A stretch of 64,000 nucleotides of DNA from Circinella umbellata (taxonomy: Eukaryota > Mucoromycota > Mucoromycetes > Mucorales > Lichtheimiaceae), in NCBI GenBank assembly GCA_025093555.1, contig JAIWNF010000057.1, positions 186,001-250,000 on the forward strand. The letters are read 5' to 3'. A program made the position numbers and the translations under genes. Below the pieces are notes generated by a model. It was not told the origin of the DNA, made no database searches, and saw nothing but the letters and a program-made list of their open reading frames with translations. Position 1 is the stretch's first letter; each line of letters starts with the position of its first letter. Positions 37,856-50,567 of the stretch are shown one piece after another.

Positions 37856-39734
37856 ATGCTTACAGCAGCACTATCCTCTCCAACAACTTCACGTCAAATA
37901 AGGTCGTCTACAACTACTTCCACGACAAATGAATTTAATTCATCAATCAATAATAATGACAATGCCAGAAATAACGACACAACCATTTCAGAAAATAACG
38001 AACAGACTTCGCCACCACCCTCACCGCATATCCGTATTGTTCCTCATTTAGATTCACCTCGATCACTTGTATTTAGTGTCATTGAACGAGATGTACAAGA
38101 AAATGCCATTTTAAAAATAGGACGTTTTACGGAACGATTCTTATCACCCAATCGTATTACTTTTAGAAGCAAAGTAGTGAGTCGTGGTCACGCTGAAATA
38201 TGGACAGAAGGAGGCAAGGTAAACCTATCTATTATATATTTCTTTTTTTTTTTTTTTTATCTATCGTTCTCTTCTTTTTCTGTTACTTTTTCTTTATGAG
38301 AGAAGAAATATAATAAGAAAATAGCGCGGGAAGGAGAAAATAGTTGGCCCTGAGAGAGAGAAAGATACCAAAAAAAAAGAAAGCTTATTTCTTTTTATGG
38401 CCATGAGAAGAGAGCATTTTATTTGCGTGTGTGTGTGTGTGTGAGAGAGAGATAAAATCGTTAGCATATTATATTACATGTATATTATATATGATCCCTG
38501 ATTTGATTAAAACTTTCCTTTTTAATTTCTGATGTAGTTTTTTATTCGCGATACTCGTTCATCATCAGGTACTTTTCTCAATCATGTCCGATTAAGTGCA
38601 CCAAATCAAGAATCAAGACCTTTTCAACTTAAAGATGGTGATGTTGTCCAATTGGGTGTGGATTATCAGGGCGGTACTGAAGGTAAAATATATTTAACAA
38701 TTTGCCATTGGATAAGATTGAATTTTGTAATACTCATGAAATAATATCATTATTACTAGAAATATATCGAGCCGTCAAGATGCGTCTTGAATTAAACCGG
38801 ACATGGCAACATCAAACAAATACATTTAGGTATATATATTATTCTTGTTGCTTACTATAATTATCTATTTTTTTGAAGGGGGGGGAATGAGAAAACGATG
38901 ATAGGGAACATCAATATGTTTTATAGATAGTGTCATATCATATCATTTTATATATCAATTCAAAAAGTTTATGAGAAAAAACAAAAACAAAAAACTGATG
39001 ATCATATCCCGTGTTTCAGTTTGAATACGTTTCAGTCCTTGCGCAATTTGACCACACCGCCAAACAACGTCAGTGTACTTGATACAGCCATGAGTAGTGA
39101 TGGTAATACTGGAGCATCAGCAGCCGCTATTGCAGCAGCGGCAGCGGCAAACGGCGGTGAGTCGGCGGATCGTGAAAATATACATATCGAAGATTGTTGC
39201 ATTTGTCTTTATGCAATTGCACCTTTCCAAGCCTTATTTGTAGCACCTTGTTCCCACACATTCCATTTTAAATGCTGTCGACCTTTGTTGCAAAGTTATC
39301 CTGGATTTTTATGTCCTTTATGTAGAAGCTACGCAGATCTTGATGCTAGTGTAGCAATAGAAGCTACGGAGGTAAATAATAGCTTTAGAGAAAATTCGTA
39401 TATGCTTAAGGAATATAAACTCATTGGAGAGTAAATTACTTTCTTTATATCATTGTTTGTAACCTTATTTCAGGTCCTTCAAATGTTAAAAAAACGAGCA
39501 CAAGAAGAAAATGCTGAGAGCGAACCATCTGCTTCAACATCTCCACCACCAGAAGAATCGAAACCTACAGAATGCGTTTCCACTTCAGAAGGTAACATAT
39601 AGATAAAAAGAATACCACTTTTATTGTTATTAATAAATGTAATTAGATTTAACTAAAAATAAACTTTTATAATTTCTATAGAAAATGCAACTACTTCTGC
39701 TGCCCCTGTTGCTGCATCAGCATCGTCAACGTGA
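37856..39734 (+). CDS. dma1: FHA-RING ubiquitin ligase, Dma1/CHFR family
   Basis: Six exons (37856-38218, 38538-38682, 38760-38829, 39020-39371, 39474-39591, 39682-39734) give 366 residues. The order is a Ser/Thr/Asn-rich N-terminus (1-65), an FHA phosphothreonine-binding domain (about 72-180: KIGRFTERF, SKVVSRGHAEIW, RDTRSSSGTFLNH, GDVVQLG) and a RING finger (about 256-300: CCICLYAIAP, CSHTFHFKC, CPLC). Fungal Dma1/Dma2 ligases delay mitotic exit and septation and position the spindle; metazoan CHFR and RNF8 are relatives. A short poly-Ala run (AAAIAAAAAA) and an acidic Ser/Pro tail are lineage features. All zinc ligands of the RING are present. Confidence 0.94.
38426..38452. repeat. (GT)n(GA)n microsatellite in DMA1 intron 1
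   Basis: A GT run passes directly into a GA run inside the first DMA1 intron. Confidence 0.9.
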
Positions 39735-40313
39735 CCTAATAAAAAACCTTCTTTTTTCGTTCATATATCCAATAGCTTATAACTCGATTTCATCAAACAT
39801 AACATCACTATTAAAAAAATACGTACGCGTACACTCTAAATAGTAATAGCATTGTAAACTTTTTTTTCTCTCTCTTTCTCCCTCCTCTTTATAATTCCTT
39901 TTTCTTTCTTTTTTTCTTAAGTCACATATAACTTGATATATACCATCTTCAATCCCTCTATTTTTATCTGTTGAATTGTTCACTCTTTTTCTTAAACTAT
40001 TGTTTCATCCCGAAAGATATATATATATAAATATATATATATAAGTGTGACATAAAAACCTAAACACTAAACACTTTTATGCTTCAGTAAATTTCTTTTT
40101 GCTGATCAATTATTTTTCGTTTCCAAAAAAAAAAGACAAAAAAGTTTCGTTCTGTTGGTCTGTTGCATTTGTTGATTGTCGCGTTGAAATATTGCCAAAA
40201 AATAAAATAAAAATAAAAACCCAAAAAACAAAAGATAAAAAAAATAATAATATATGGTCATGGTTTGAAAAATAGAGTAAATAACTTTATATATATAAAA
40301 AGTTACAATACAT
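39735..40313. other. Convergent 3' spacer, DMA1 and eL32
   Basis: 579 bases between two convergent stops, with a TA-rich block at 40018-40045. No gene is supported. Confidence 0.7.
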
Positions 40314-40821
40314 TTATTCTTGCGAGCGAAGACGAGCACCGGCGTTAACAACCTTGACGTTAAGTTGAGCAGCACGTTCGAGAATTTCGACACGCTTCTT
40401 GGAAGCGACGTTGTGAGCAATTTCAGCGGCATAGGTGCGGTTGTGCATCAACAACAATTCAAGTTCCTTGACATTGTTGACGGTGAACTTCAAGAAACCA
40501 TTAGGCATCATGTGGCGGGTCTTCTTGGCGGAACCGTAACCGATCTTGGGCATGGGGATTTGACCCTTGAAACGACGACGGACGGGACCATCGATACCCT
40601 TGGGCTTTCTCCATGATTCCTAATTATAATAATAAGAATTGAAAATTTAAAATGTTAATATTGCTATGCATATATGAAAATATATATATATATATATATA
40701 TATATTCCCTCCTTCAATAATTATAACTTACACCAACGCGGGCGAAACGGTCGGATTGATGGCGCTTGAACTTGGCAGTGCGCTTCTTGACGATCGTGTG
40801 CTTAACAGCAGGAGTGACCAT
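40314..40821 (-). CDS. rpl32: 60S ribosomal protein eL32
   Basis: Two coding exons (40821-40732, 40619-40314) encode 131 residues, the usual eL32 length. Start [20 protein letters not shown], then [43 protein letters not shown] and the terminus ARLRSQE all follow the family. The GC content is much higher than in neighbouring genes, with C-ending codons, as expected for strong expression. The 112-base coding intron contains a (TA) run. A second intron sits in the 5' leader just two bases before the ATG (listed separately). Confidence 0.97.
40681..40705. repeat. (TA)n microsatellite in eL32 intron
   Basis: An uninterrupted TA run of about 25 bases near the 5' part of the coding intron. Confidence 0.9.
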
Positions 40822-40823
40822 GA

Positions 40824-41042
40824 CTAAAATTTTAAAAAGAAAAAATTCAAACCCGAATTGAGTTATTTTTTCAACAATCTAAATATTCAACTTTTATGAT
40901 TCTGTTTTCCCCCCGTTGAAATAATTCGATCACATCGTAAACGTTTCGTAAAATATTGTTGATATGTCGTCTTATTGTAATAGATTGATGATCTAAACGG
41001 GATAGATGAAATCATATAAATGGATGGATGCATATATCTTAC
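40824..41042 (-). other. rpl32: Leader (5' UTR) intron of eL32
   Basis: Read on the minus strand, a donor GTAAGATA follows TCTATTGACG at 41043. A pyrimidine-rich acceptor (TTTTTTCTTTTTAAAATTTTAG) ends two bases before the ATG. The 219-base interval therefore looks like a spliced leader intron, common in highly expressed ribosomal protein genes. Transcript data would be needed to prove it. Confidence 0.6.
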
Positions 41043-44000
41043 CGTCAATAGATGGATGAAAGAGGAGGATTATACTTCGTCCAATTCGATTCACTTCATT
41101 GGGTCCGCCGCACTCCCTTCCCCTCCGCGAGCTGCGCTGCCAATAATTTTTTTGGTGTTCAGGTTTTTTTTTCTTCTTCCTCCGCCAATTTAACTAAACA
41201 GCCTTTCTTTTTCTCTCTGTTTATCATACACTGCTGTAGCAATTACCATTTCTCTTCTACACTCAATTGGATTTACGTACTGAAAAGATGTGTTGAATTG
41301 AATGTCATTATATAATAATTATGTAAAATAAAAAGAAGCATTGTCAATTAATGATCATACATGCTCTTCATATATATATATATATTCTAGTATTATCAAT
41401 ATTTAACGAAACAAATATCGTATCTCTCTAGAGTTTCCTGCAAAATATTGTTACGTTTGAATTCATTTATTTTATTTAACGTCTCAAAATGAGCACGGTG
41501 CCCTAAGGGGACATATTTGCTCAAGACAAGTTAATGAGAGTAGAGGAAATGAAAACCCTATGCGAGTATATAGCGACATATAAAATGTTACCAGAAAATC
41601 AACAATGTGTTTCAAATATAATTAGCATTTAGCAGCGGTTGTTATGACAGCATCTATGAAGATCGAAAATGATTATAAGTAGTTGCTATGCTAACTGCGT
41701 GACACATCAATATGTTCTGGTTCAACTTCCAGTCATATTGATGTGTAAGATGAAGGTGATCCAACACATGTTATAAGGGGAAGTCCCTTGATCTGTAATA
41801 AAAAAATTAATATGATTATATGGGGAACAGTGAATTCCATATGGAATAACAGTACAGGCCACACAGAGAGATCATGCTACATGTCTTATGATACATAATA
41901 TTTAATATTGAAAAATAAGAAGATAGGTTCAATTATGATTTTACTCGAACCCCGTAATATATATATATATATATATATTTCACATGTTAAAATGAGTCAA
42001 CGAAGTACTGAAAAATTTATATACGTCATGTTACGATCAGTCGACACTGCAAAGAAACATTTTTATGCGTAATTATGACAACCGGCAATTCGGGCTGATA
42101 ACAACCCGATTCAGGTTTACAAGATGTCCTCAGATATTTTTTCTTTTCTTCACATGTTTGAAGATATCTTTTCGATTCTTTTTTTTTTTTTAGTTGTGAT
42201 TATTTCCATCCATTATTTTCATATGTTAATATAATTGTCATCTTGGCAACTACAACCAATGATTTTATACAACCAAGTATCCAAATATACGTCTTTTTCT
42301 TTTTGTTGAAACTGAACTTTCTTTTTTTTCTTCATTACACGTGCAAATTACTACTACTATTATTATCATCACCATACAATGATGAGGTATGTCCCTGTGT
42401 TTGGTCCTTTTTAATAATTTTTTTTGCATAAAAAGATCGACATACTTCTTCTCCCATATGAATATTATATTTGTTCTCCGTCTCACCCCTTCGTTGTAAT
42501 TCTGATTTTGGGCACTGCTGGGGTAAAAAGTTATTTCTGTATTTTTATGGATTCTTTTGCAAGAGAATACTTTAATAGTGCAAAATTAATTAAAAATTGG
42601 TCAACTTTTATAATAAATCCAAATATCAATAAAAAAAAGCACATCTTCAATCAATAATGAAAAAAGGGAGTACGTCTATTTTACCTATTTTGTCTTTTGC
42701 TCCAAAAGGCAACAAAAAGATGCCTCCGTCTAGACTCGCCCACACTGTTAAAAAAAGATATCTTGAGCTCAATATAAGAACATCACCATGTCAATGATCT
42801 GCATATGTTTGCATGTTTTATGGTATTAAAAAAAGTTCTGCAAGTATTAAATATTTGTTGGGTGTGTATATGTGGGTGAGGGATAAAAAAAAAACGAGTC
42901 TCATAGCTGAGAATGGGTTGAGTTGAGCATGAAAATCCGTGTTTATGTGTACTCTGTAATTCAACAAAATAATAATAAACATGCATAAAAAAAAAAAAGT
43001 AAACATTCCCTCTTTCCTCTATATATTTTCTTTTATTTTTTTTGGGGGGAGGAGAATAAAATAAATATTTTGGCTTCAACAGTTTATCCAAAGATCGGAA
43101 AGTAATCGTGTAAGACATACACAACTTACTTATATATTTAAAGTTAGAAACTATACAAAGCCGTGATTTTTTTTTTCAATGGCAGAATGTTAAGGAGGAT
43201 AACTTACGCTTAATAAAAAAAAATCCCAGAATAGGTGTGGTGCAGCTTTTTTTTTTTTTTATCCTCCTCATAATATAATCCTATTTCTTACTAAGAGCTT
43301 TTTACGTTTTTAAGAGTTTACATAATAATGATTTGATAATATATTCTTTTAGTAAATTTTTTTATTTTTATTTTTCAAACTTATCAGTGATATTTGTTGT
43401 TTCTTTTGATTGTTATTATTTATTATGTAAAAACCTTGTTGGGGATTTTTTTTTTTTTTTGTGAGTTTAAAGGTTCTGACTTTTTTATTATGAGCACATA
43501 CTTATGCAGGTTTTAGAGAAGTAGTAGTCCGACAACACATGAAAAAAACAAATATGTTTGTACACAATATTAATATATGAACTCAACCTGATTGTCAACT
43601 TTACAAGTTTTGACAGACGTGCTTCGTTGTTCTTGCATTATTGTAGAGTATATAATATACGTTTATCTTTGATCGCGTCGGCTAACGGACTTGTTCGTTC
43701 CGTGTTATCTCTGTCGAAAAAAAAAAAAATAACCCTGTTGTGTGCGTGTGTTGAGTAGCCAACACGGCCAAGTATTCCCCATTTGTAATATATACGTGGC
43801 AAGAAATTGATTTTTATGGCGACTTGATGACGAAGACAAAAATTTATTACCATCTATAGAAAATAACAAAGATTATTTTTGGGAGAAATAAACAAGCATG
43901 GTATACGTTCCTTAATAAGCTGATTAAGCAACACGAAAACTTTTGCTCTTCATGACCCTTATGTAAGTCATGAGGTATCTCTCTCACATTTATCCCAACA

Positions 44001-45460
44001 CATGCAGAAGAGCCATGATTATGTTAATAATTTGTAAGCTTCCCAAAAAGAAAAAAAAAAGAAATCACAAAATTTTTGTGTAAACTTACCAATCTGTAAC
44101 CCTTTCTTTCTTAGATGATTAATAATGTTAATGAAAAGGGACAACAACAAGTACTTTTTTTCTTTCTACAGAACGATATACACTAGGGGTTAAATGAAGT
44201 TAAGGAGAGAAATTGTCGGCATGAAAGTGTGGTAACAAATATAATGGGAGGAGGCTAGTACTTTTTCTAGTGTTTATAGACGGCGGATATGAAAAAAAAA
44301 AAATTGAGTCCGCCTAAAGCTTAATGCGCTTATGTTTATGTTTATAATAACGAACGCAAAAATGCGTGAACGGAGTTGAAGCTTTAAAGAGGTGGGATTA
44401 TGTGATCGGGAGAGTGGGTAAATAGTCTTGACACGTATTTAATCTAGCAATCATCCAATATCTAGTTTGAGTCATTAGCACGTAATCAACTGTGAAAAAC
44501 TTTAATGTTAGAAAAATTATATGTTGAAAAGCACTCAAAAGGGGAATATCGGATCAACTCAGCTTTTGGTGTTCCCCCATCAAGAGCAATTTTTGGAAAT
44601 TACACGAATCCCCCAATATTAGAGACAAACCAAGACCTTCTTATTGCTTCCTCACCCCCCATATTAGTAAACTGTCTTGGCTTAATATTATACGTCAAAG
44701 TGATGACTGTATTGTCTAAAAAAAAAAAAGAAGTTGAAAAAGAAAAATAGGGGTGAGTATTATTGTTATTGTTTATCACAAGTTTAATTCCTTGGCTTAC
44801 TTCCTCTTTATATACGGATTTCGCCAAGGCATATGGATAAAAACAATAACAAAAAAAAAAGTTTCTCAAACATACTAGATTCATACCCTCCCCCCCTTCT
44901 TTTTGCTTCTCCTGAATTAAAGTGATGTGTCATACAAGGACTGATTGTTTTACCGCAGCCACATATTATTTTTATTTTTATACTATTATTACAAAACCGC
45001 AGTACTTAGAAAGTGATAACAAACTGCGCATAGGGATCTCCATGGTAACTGTGGCGACATGATGAAATCATCATTTATAAATTATTTTTGTGGAGAAAAT
45101 ATGCTTCATATAAAATATATTGCGGAATTATTGAACAAAAGGGGCATATCGGGGGGTGATCTTTTCCGACTCATAGCTATTTAGTTATGTAATAGTTTGA
45201 TTTGGAATCCTTTTTCGGAGTAAGTTGATTATTAAGATGCTAGTTGAAATTTTTTTTTTTTTTTCATCCGACTGCGGAAAAATGGGGGGTGAGGCGACGA
45301 CAACCGCATGATAAAAAATAAAAAGTATATAAAAGGAACGGATCTGGTTTTTTTTTTATATCTTTCACTTTGTTTATTTACTTTACTTTTTTTTTCTTTC
45401 AAACTGTCTATATATCAACTTTTACATATTAAATCAAAACGAACGTTTTACATAACACGA
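41043..45460. other. Large intergenic region
   Basis: 4.4 kb from the eL32 promoter to the small 153-residue gene. The first 150 bases are GC-richer (eL32 core promoter). A strong hairpin lies at 41702-41746. Elsewhere there are homopolymer tracts, a (TA) run at 41960-41978 and an AGGAGGATAA/TTATCCTCCT inverted pair around 43194-43268. No coding region could be supported. Confidence 0.5.
41702..41746. repeat. Perfect 13-bp stem hairpin
   Basis: ACACATCAATATG at 41702-41714 is followed 19 bases later by its exact complement CATATTGATGTGT at 41734-41746. The loop contains a second short stem, CTGG/CCAG. The structure could be the core of a small RNA gene, a decayed miniature transposon or a protein site. 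Confidence 0.65.
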
Positions 45461-46040
45461 ATGCTTTCAATGCCATCACTTCGATTATTCAAAACATTTT
45501 CACATCCCCAACAACACCCACATAACCATCATCAAGACGATTGTTCGTGCAGTTGTCATACAGATAACACAAAATCATTTTCAGCACCACGATGGTTATC
45601 ACGACGTATTCGACGACGATCATCTACTTGTAGTGAACAATCATATGTTGTATCGTATGAAGAAGAGTTAAACGAATTAATACAAGCATATGAATTTGCT
45701 GAAGACGAGGTAAATTTTTGTTTGAAAAAAAAAAACTTTTTTTTTCTGTTTGTACCACCTTGCGGCAAAAATATAAAAAATAAAGGAGTTGGCTTATTAA
45801 CATAATTATTTTATTTTCTTTTTTTAGTTGGCATACGCTATTGACTCACAAGGATCAGTATATTTCGATAATGACAGAGAAACAGCTGAAGAAGCTATTG
45901 AAGTATGCGTGGATCGATATAACTTTTTATTATCAAGGTTATCCAAAGCTGAAACTATCAAATTAAACGCTCAGTATTATGGTGCTATTGCAAGCTTACA
46001 TGTGCGCCTCAGTGCTTTGCCACAATTATCATATGCATGA
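45461..46040 (+). CDS. Uncharacterised small protein (153 residues)
   Basis: Two exons (45461-45709, 45828-46040) with clean GT..AG ends and a preserved frame. I do not recognise the family. The N-terminus is basic and polar, with a His-rich stretch and a Cys cluster (DDCSCSCHTD, about 25-34). Then come RRIRRRSSTCSEQS, a PKA/AGC-kinase-type site, and an acidic helical domain (about 66-153) containing ELNELIQAYEFAEDE, AIEVCVDRYNFLLSRLSKAE and AIASLHVRLSALPQL, which looks like a helical bundle. There is no signal peptide or membrane helix. A perfect 8-bp inverted repeat overlaps the stop codon. It is probably a conserved lineage-specific cytosolic protein. Confidence 0.7.
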
Positions 46041-46055
46041 GGTTCGAGAACCTCA
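46038..46055. repeat. Inverted repeat overlapping a stop codon
   Basis: TGAGGTTC and GAACCTCA are exact complements separated by two bases. The first three bases are the stop codon of the 153-residue gene. The core GGTTCGAGAACC also occurs at 51113-51124. Confidence 0.7.
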
Positions 46056-49000
46056 CAATAATACCCCTATCTCTCCTTTTTACCCAATTTCGTTGTGTTT
46101 TTTTTACTTGCCTTGTTTGGAGCTTGCTCCATTTGTATATTTTACTTTAAAGCCTACTATATTTTGTCGTCATCCGACTGAAACATCATTACATACATTT
46201 AACTCAATTTTTTCAAACAAAGAAAACACACATTTTGTACATATCTTTTTTTTTTACTTCTTTTCATTACATATACGCCACACATGATACACACATTATA
46301 TTTCATTCATTCATTCATTAATCATTCACACACACAAAAATACTATATTATCACGTTCTTATCTTAATTTTTTTTTATTATTATATACTTTCTTAATCTA
46401 TTATCATTCATCATCAATTCATCATCAAATCAATTAATAATAATCAATACATTCTTATGTTCTTCTTTTTATTTATGATCATAACAAAAAAAAATTTTAC
46501 GTGTTATTTTTTAATCTTATTTGTTGTTGTTGTTGTTGTTGCTGTTGCTGATAACTAAATTTTGTTGGCGTTGTGTTTACAAGACAATGGTTATTGTTAT
46601 TGTTGTTACAATTTTATATTAAGTAGTTTACTCAATATGTACTTCCGGTTTAATTATTTACAGAAAAAAAAAACAACAACAAAAGCCCTGAAAAAAAAAG
46701 GGGGCTACTGTATAATATAACCAGCCATTGATTTATAATAACATATATATCTGTTTTCACGCATGAAAAAAAAGTACAAACCTGTTACCTGGCAAAATGT
46801 GACCCGGTTTTCTTTTTTTAAAGAAACCACACCCATGTAACAATATATTTTATTGATTTTTCCATCTGATCTATTCAAGTTGAACATGGTGAAAAAAAAA
46901 AGGAAATACTGAATTCAAATACATTGATAAAAAAAAAATTAGATATAGATTACTTTTCAGTTGATGATAACATTATTTGTATCTGGTGAAAGATCTTGAG
47001 ACTCATTTAGATTTGAAACTCATTTTCTTTATCATTGCTAATTATTATTGATGTTAAGTTATTATATAATTATAATACTATTTTTATGTGATCAGTGTAA
47101 TCTCACTCTCACGATGAAAAAACGGGGAACGATGTTATTGATGGCCATGAACTTTTCTCTAGAATAAAAAATGATTTTCATCTTCCGTCTTCGTGGGTAA
47201 ATAAATGATTTATTTTATAACCTCTTTTCTTTATAAATGTAACCGGTTTAGCCGAAGAGAATAAGATTGAACCGAAAACCCGGTGAAAATTCGTTTATAC
47301 GTTTAGTCGATGAATGATCAGAAAAAAAAAAAAACCGGAACCTTAAAATCACATTCTTTCTTCAAAGTTGTGCTGGTTGAAAATGATAGCATAACAAGAA
47401 TGCCGTACACACATCACATATACATATAGTAAAACGCGTGAATTATTAATTATTGATTATATGTTTCGGTATTTTTGGTTCAAAAAGAATGAGTATTTAG
47501 ACCGCATGATAAACCTACAAATAAAATTCTTTGTTATTTCATTTTCTATAATAATATGGGCTATTCCCATTGTTTTAGTTTTTTAAAGCATATTTCCTCA
47601 AGAGACTCCTTTTTCTCCCCCACATTTTTATTTCTATGTTATGAAACTAGCTTTTGTTGTCTTGGATTTTTCGTTTTCCGATCTAAGTTTTAGATTCAAC
47701 GACACATCCCCCCCCTTCCTTGTTAAACCTTCTTTACGGCTATAACATTAGTCCGTGAAAAAAAAAATTGAAGTTGCATGATGCATAATAACATGCGGAA
47801 AAAACATTTTCTTTTCAATTTGCACACACACACACACATTACTATGTGAATTAATTAGGACTAAAAATATAATCATGCTAATTCGGTTGATTTCTTTGAA
47901 ATAGAGATAAAATAAGAAATTCATTACGTTAGCAAAAAAAAAAAGAAGCATGCATCGAATGATCTGCTTGATATTAATGATATTAGTGTACACAGTGTGT
48001 TATTACAATTGTAACTTGTTATGTAAAATTAATTGAAAACGGTATAATTTTACGGATGAGAAAAACTCTATTATTTTCTTTGTTATTGTGTTGTTGTGGT
48101 TATTGTTATATGAGTCAAAAGATACCATGGTTGATTCAAGGTACTTCTAAGCTGCTTTACAATTTTGTCCAGTATATTTTTTAGGTTAAAGAGTTGTCTA
48201 TACCATCATTCAATTGTCTCCCACGAACAAAAAAAAATAAGACTCCTATGTAGCTTACTGATAATATTCTCACAATACGTACAATAGATAACAATGGACA
48301 TCATTTTATCAGCAGTAGCTGTTTCCACCCTCAAAAAAACACGTACTTATTAGACTGGAATCAAAAGACGTTGTTTTCTAATGATGATTTACATGAAAAA
48401 AAACACAAATATAATTTAGTTCATCATCATTCTAAATATGAAATATATTACGTATGCGTTTTATTGTAAAAGAAGAACATAGATATTGGTAATGCGTTCC
48501 AAAAGATCCGATGAAATGATAAACATGTTTGGCGATTCACTCTATAAAAAGGTATCCAGATATTGATTGTGTAAATAAAAAAAATAGCAGCAGTACTGAA
48601 TACCATAGTGTATTATTATACGTATTCAACCATTGTTGCTGTATTCATATATCTATTGAAGACAAAAAAAACTTATATCCATATTCCTATTGTTGATTTA
48701 GATAGATAGATGACTATTTTTGCAGAATATCTATCAATCTAGCATATTATGTTTGGGAAATACACACTAAGAACAAACGTATGTATAAAAGTTTCTTAGA
48801 GACAATTATCGACTTTAATATAGACTATAGGGAAAATATCTTTTCGGGGACCGGATAGTATCGGATAGTATTCTACTATCCTTTGGTATACCCCTAGAAT
48901 GATTTACTTTTACCATACGTAAACTTTTTTATATATAAAAATTTAAGGTTCTTCAATCATTCTTTTTTGTTTTTTGTTCAGAATACGTACAGTCCAATTA

Positions 49001-49130
49001 ATAATAATGAGTTATTTTCCATCTTGTTTTTTTCTTTTTGATTAATAACAAACGCAAACGAGTAAAATTTACATTGTAAATATGTACTTTGGGCATAAAA
49101 AAATTATTAATAGCTTTTTAAACTTTCTTT
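46041..49130. other. Intergenic, AT-rich
   Basis: 3.1 kb. The left part should contain the 3' UTR of the small gene, with ATTC repeats near 46300, and the right part the oxygenase 3' UTR. A short tandem, CGGATAGTAT twice at 48852-48871 followed by the near-inverse TCTACTATCC, is the only odd motif I found. No gene is supported. Confidence 0.5.
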
Positions 49131-50567
49131 TTAATACTTGTAAGTAGCATTTAATCGTCTTCTTAAATGTTCACCAGCTGTTATAATTTCACCCGATTTG
49201 GCAACTCCTTGTGTGGATTCAGAAGGTGGAGGAACAATCGAACTAGGAATAGGCGACAATAATGTATCATCTTCAGGGTGTATAAAAACAGGCATCGAAT
49301 AACGGTCCACATGTGCATGTTCTGGTAAAAAGGTGACACGATGCAAAGTACTCTTGAATAATCCATTGGTCCATTCCTATATATATTCAAAAAATGGATT
49401 AAGTTTATATTCATTTTTCTTTTTCTTTACAATTCTGCTTAGTAAATCTACCTGCAATTGATCACCAACATTAACCAAGATTGAATTTTCAATCAATGGG
49501 GCAGAAATCCATTCTGTTCGACTGGCTTTCACTTCAAGACCGGGAACATCTTTTTGAAACAATAAAGTGATACTACCATAATCACTATGGGCGCCTGCGC
49601 GTACGGTCTCCTTATAAGTAGATTCACCACCTCGTGGATATTTAAGAAAACGAAGAACTTCACCAGATTGACGATCATAAGTGTGACGATCTGAAAACCA
49701 CTTGGCTCCACCTTCTTCTTCTGGAATCTATAAGATGATTGATGTCATTATATACAATTATTAAATTAAATTTTCGAACCAAAGGATAAAAATATACATA
49801 ATTTATGATTTAATTACCTCGAGTGCAATTGCAAAGGCTTGTAAAATACGCATTGCAGTTCCATGACATGCCTAATATCTATCATCAGATTCCTTGGTAT
49901 TCTCCAAATATTAAAAATTATATACAACTTACACGTGAAAATTCTTCAATGAATGGTTGCTCTTTTTCGAAAATAGGTGGAAGAGGAGCATATGGTTTGC
50001 CATTTACAAAGTTACGAAAATTGAAACCTCTGTCCCAGAATTTTTTAACTAAATGGAACTAATTTCTTTCAAATGATCTATTCTTCCCCAATATTTAAAA
50101 CAAATGATAACTTACTCTTTATGATCTCCTTGTTTTTGATTCTCGGGATCCAAACTGTTTTCATAATATGGTTATCAATTGCTATCCTCCAATACACTGT
50201 ATACGGTATGACAGCTTTATATATATACAGAATAAACTTACGTTTCTTGATAGAGTTCTGAATAACCATGATTATCTTCTTGAATCAAATATTTACGTTT
50301 TTCTTCACTTGATAAATCGAAAAACTCTTTTGCCTAGAAATAGTATTTATTTATTTATTCATTTTTTTCACTTTTTTTTAAAAAAAAAAGAGAACCGAGT
50401 GCGTGTTTTACCAATTCAAATGAATGATCAATTTGATCTTTAGGTAACCCATGGTTAATAATGTAAAAGAACCCAATAGTTTTACAAGCGTTCAAGACAT
50501 TGGCTGCAACTTCTTTGGGATTTGTATCGAAATTACTAAAGTCAATTACTGGAATTTGGTCGATCAT
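49131..50567 (-). CDS. 2-oxoglutarate/Fe(II) oxygenase (isopenicillin N synthase-like)
   Basis: Seven exons (50567-50412, 50333-50242, 50154-50116, 50029-49933, 49871-49818, 49727-49452, 49376-49131) give 319 residues. The N-terminal DIOX_N region (IPVIDFSNF, GFFYIINHGLP) precedes the double-stranded beta-helix core. Iron ligands are His and Asp in AGAHSDYGSITLL and the distal His in STLHRVTF. RYSMPVF supplies the R-x-S that binds 2-oxoglutarate. NVGDQLQ is also typical. The intron before exon 4 could be misread, because a longer exon would include an in-frame stop; only the acceptor after TTCTGGGACAG restores KEGFNFRNF. Fungal relatives hydroxylate varied small molecules. No cluster genes lie nearby, so the substrate stays open. 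Confidence 0.9.

Noticed and set aside
41052..41315. 87-codon plus-strand open frame in a GC-richer patch
   Set aside because: It overlaps the eL32 promoter and leader on the other strand and shows no family motif. The base composition is explained by the promoter.
41945..41965. tRNA-like B-box (GGTTCGAG) on the minus strand
   Set aside because: The downstream bases do not complete the B-box, no A-box lies at the right distance, and no cloverleaf can be drawn.
50030..50060. Oxygenase exon 4 extended upstream to include KKFWDRGFNF
   Set aside because: The needed frame meets no acceptor in the right phase and includes stops. The acceptor after TTCTGGGACAG gives KEGFNFRNF in phase.
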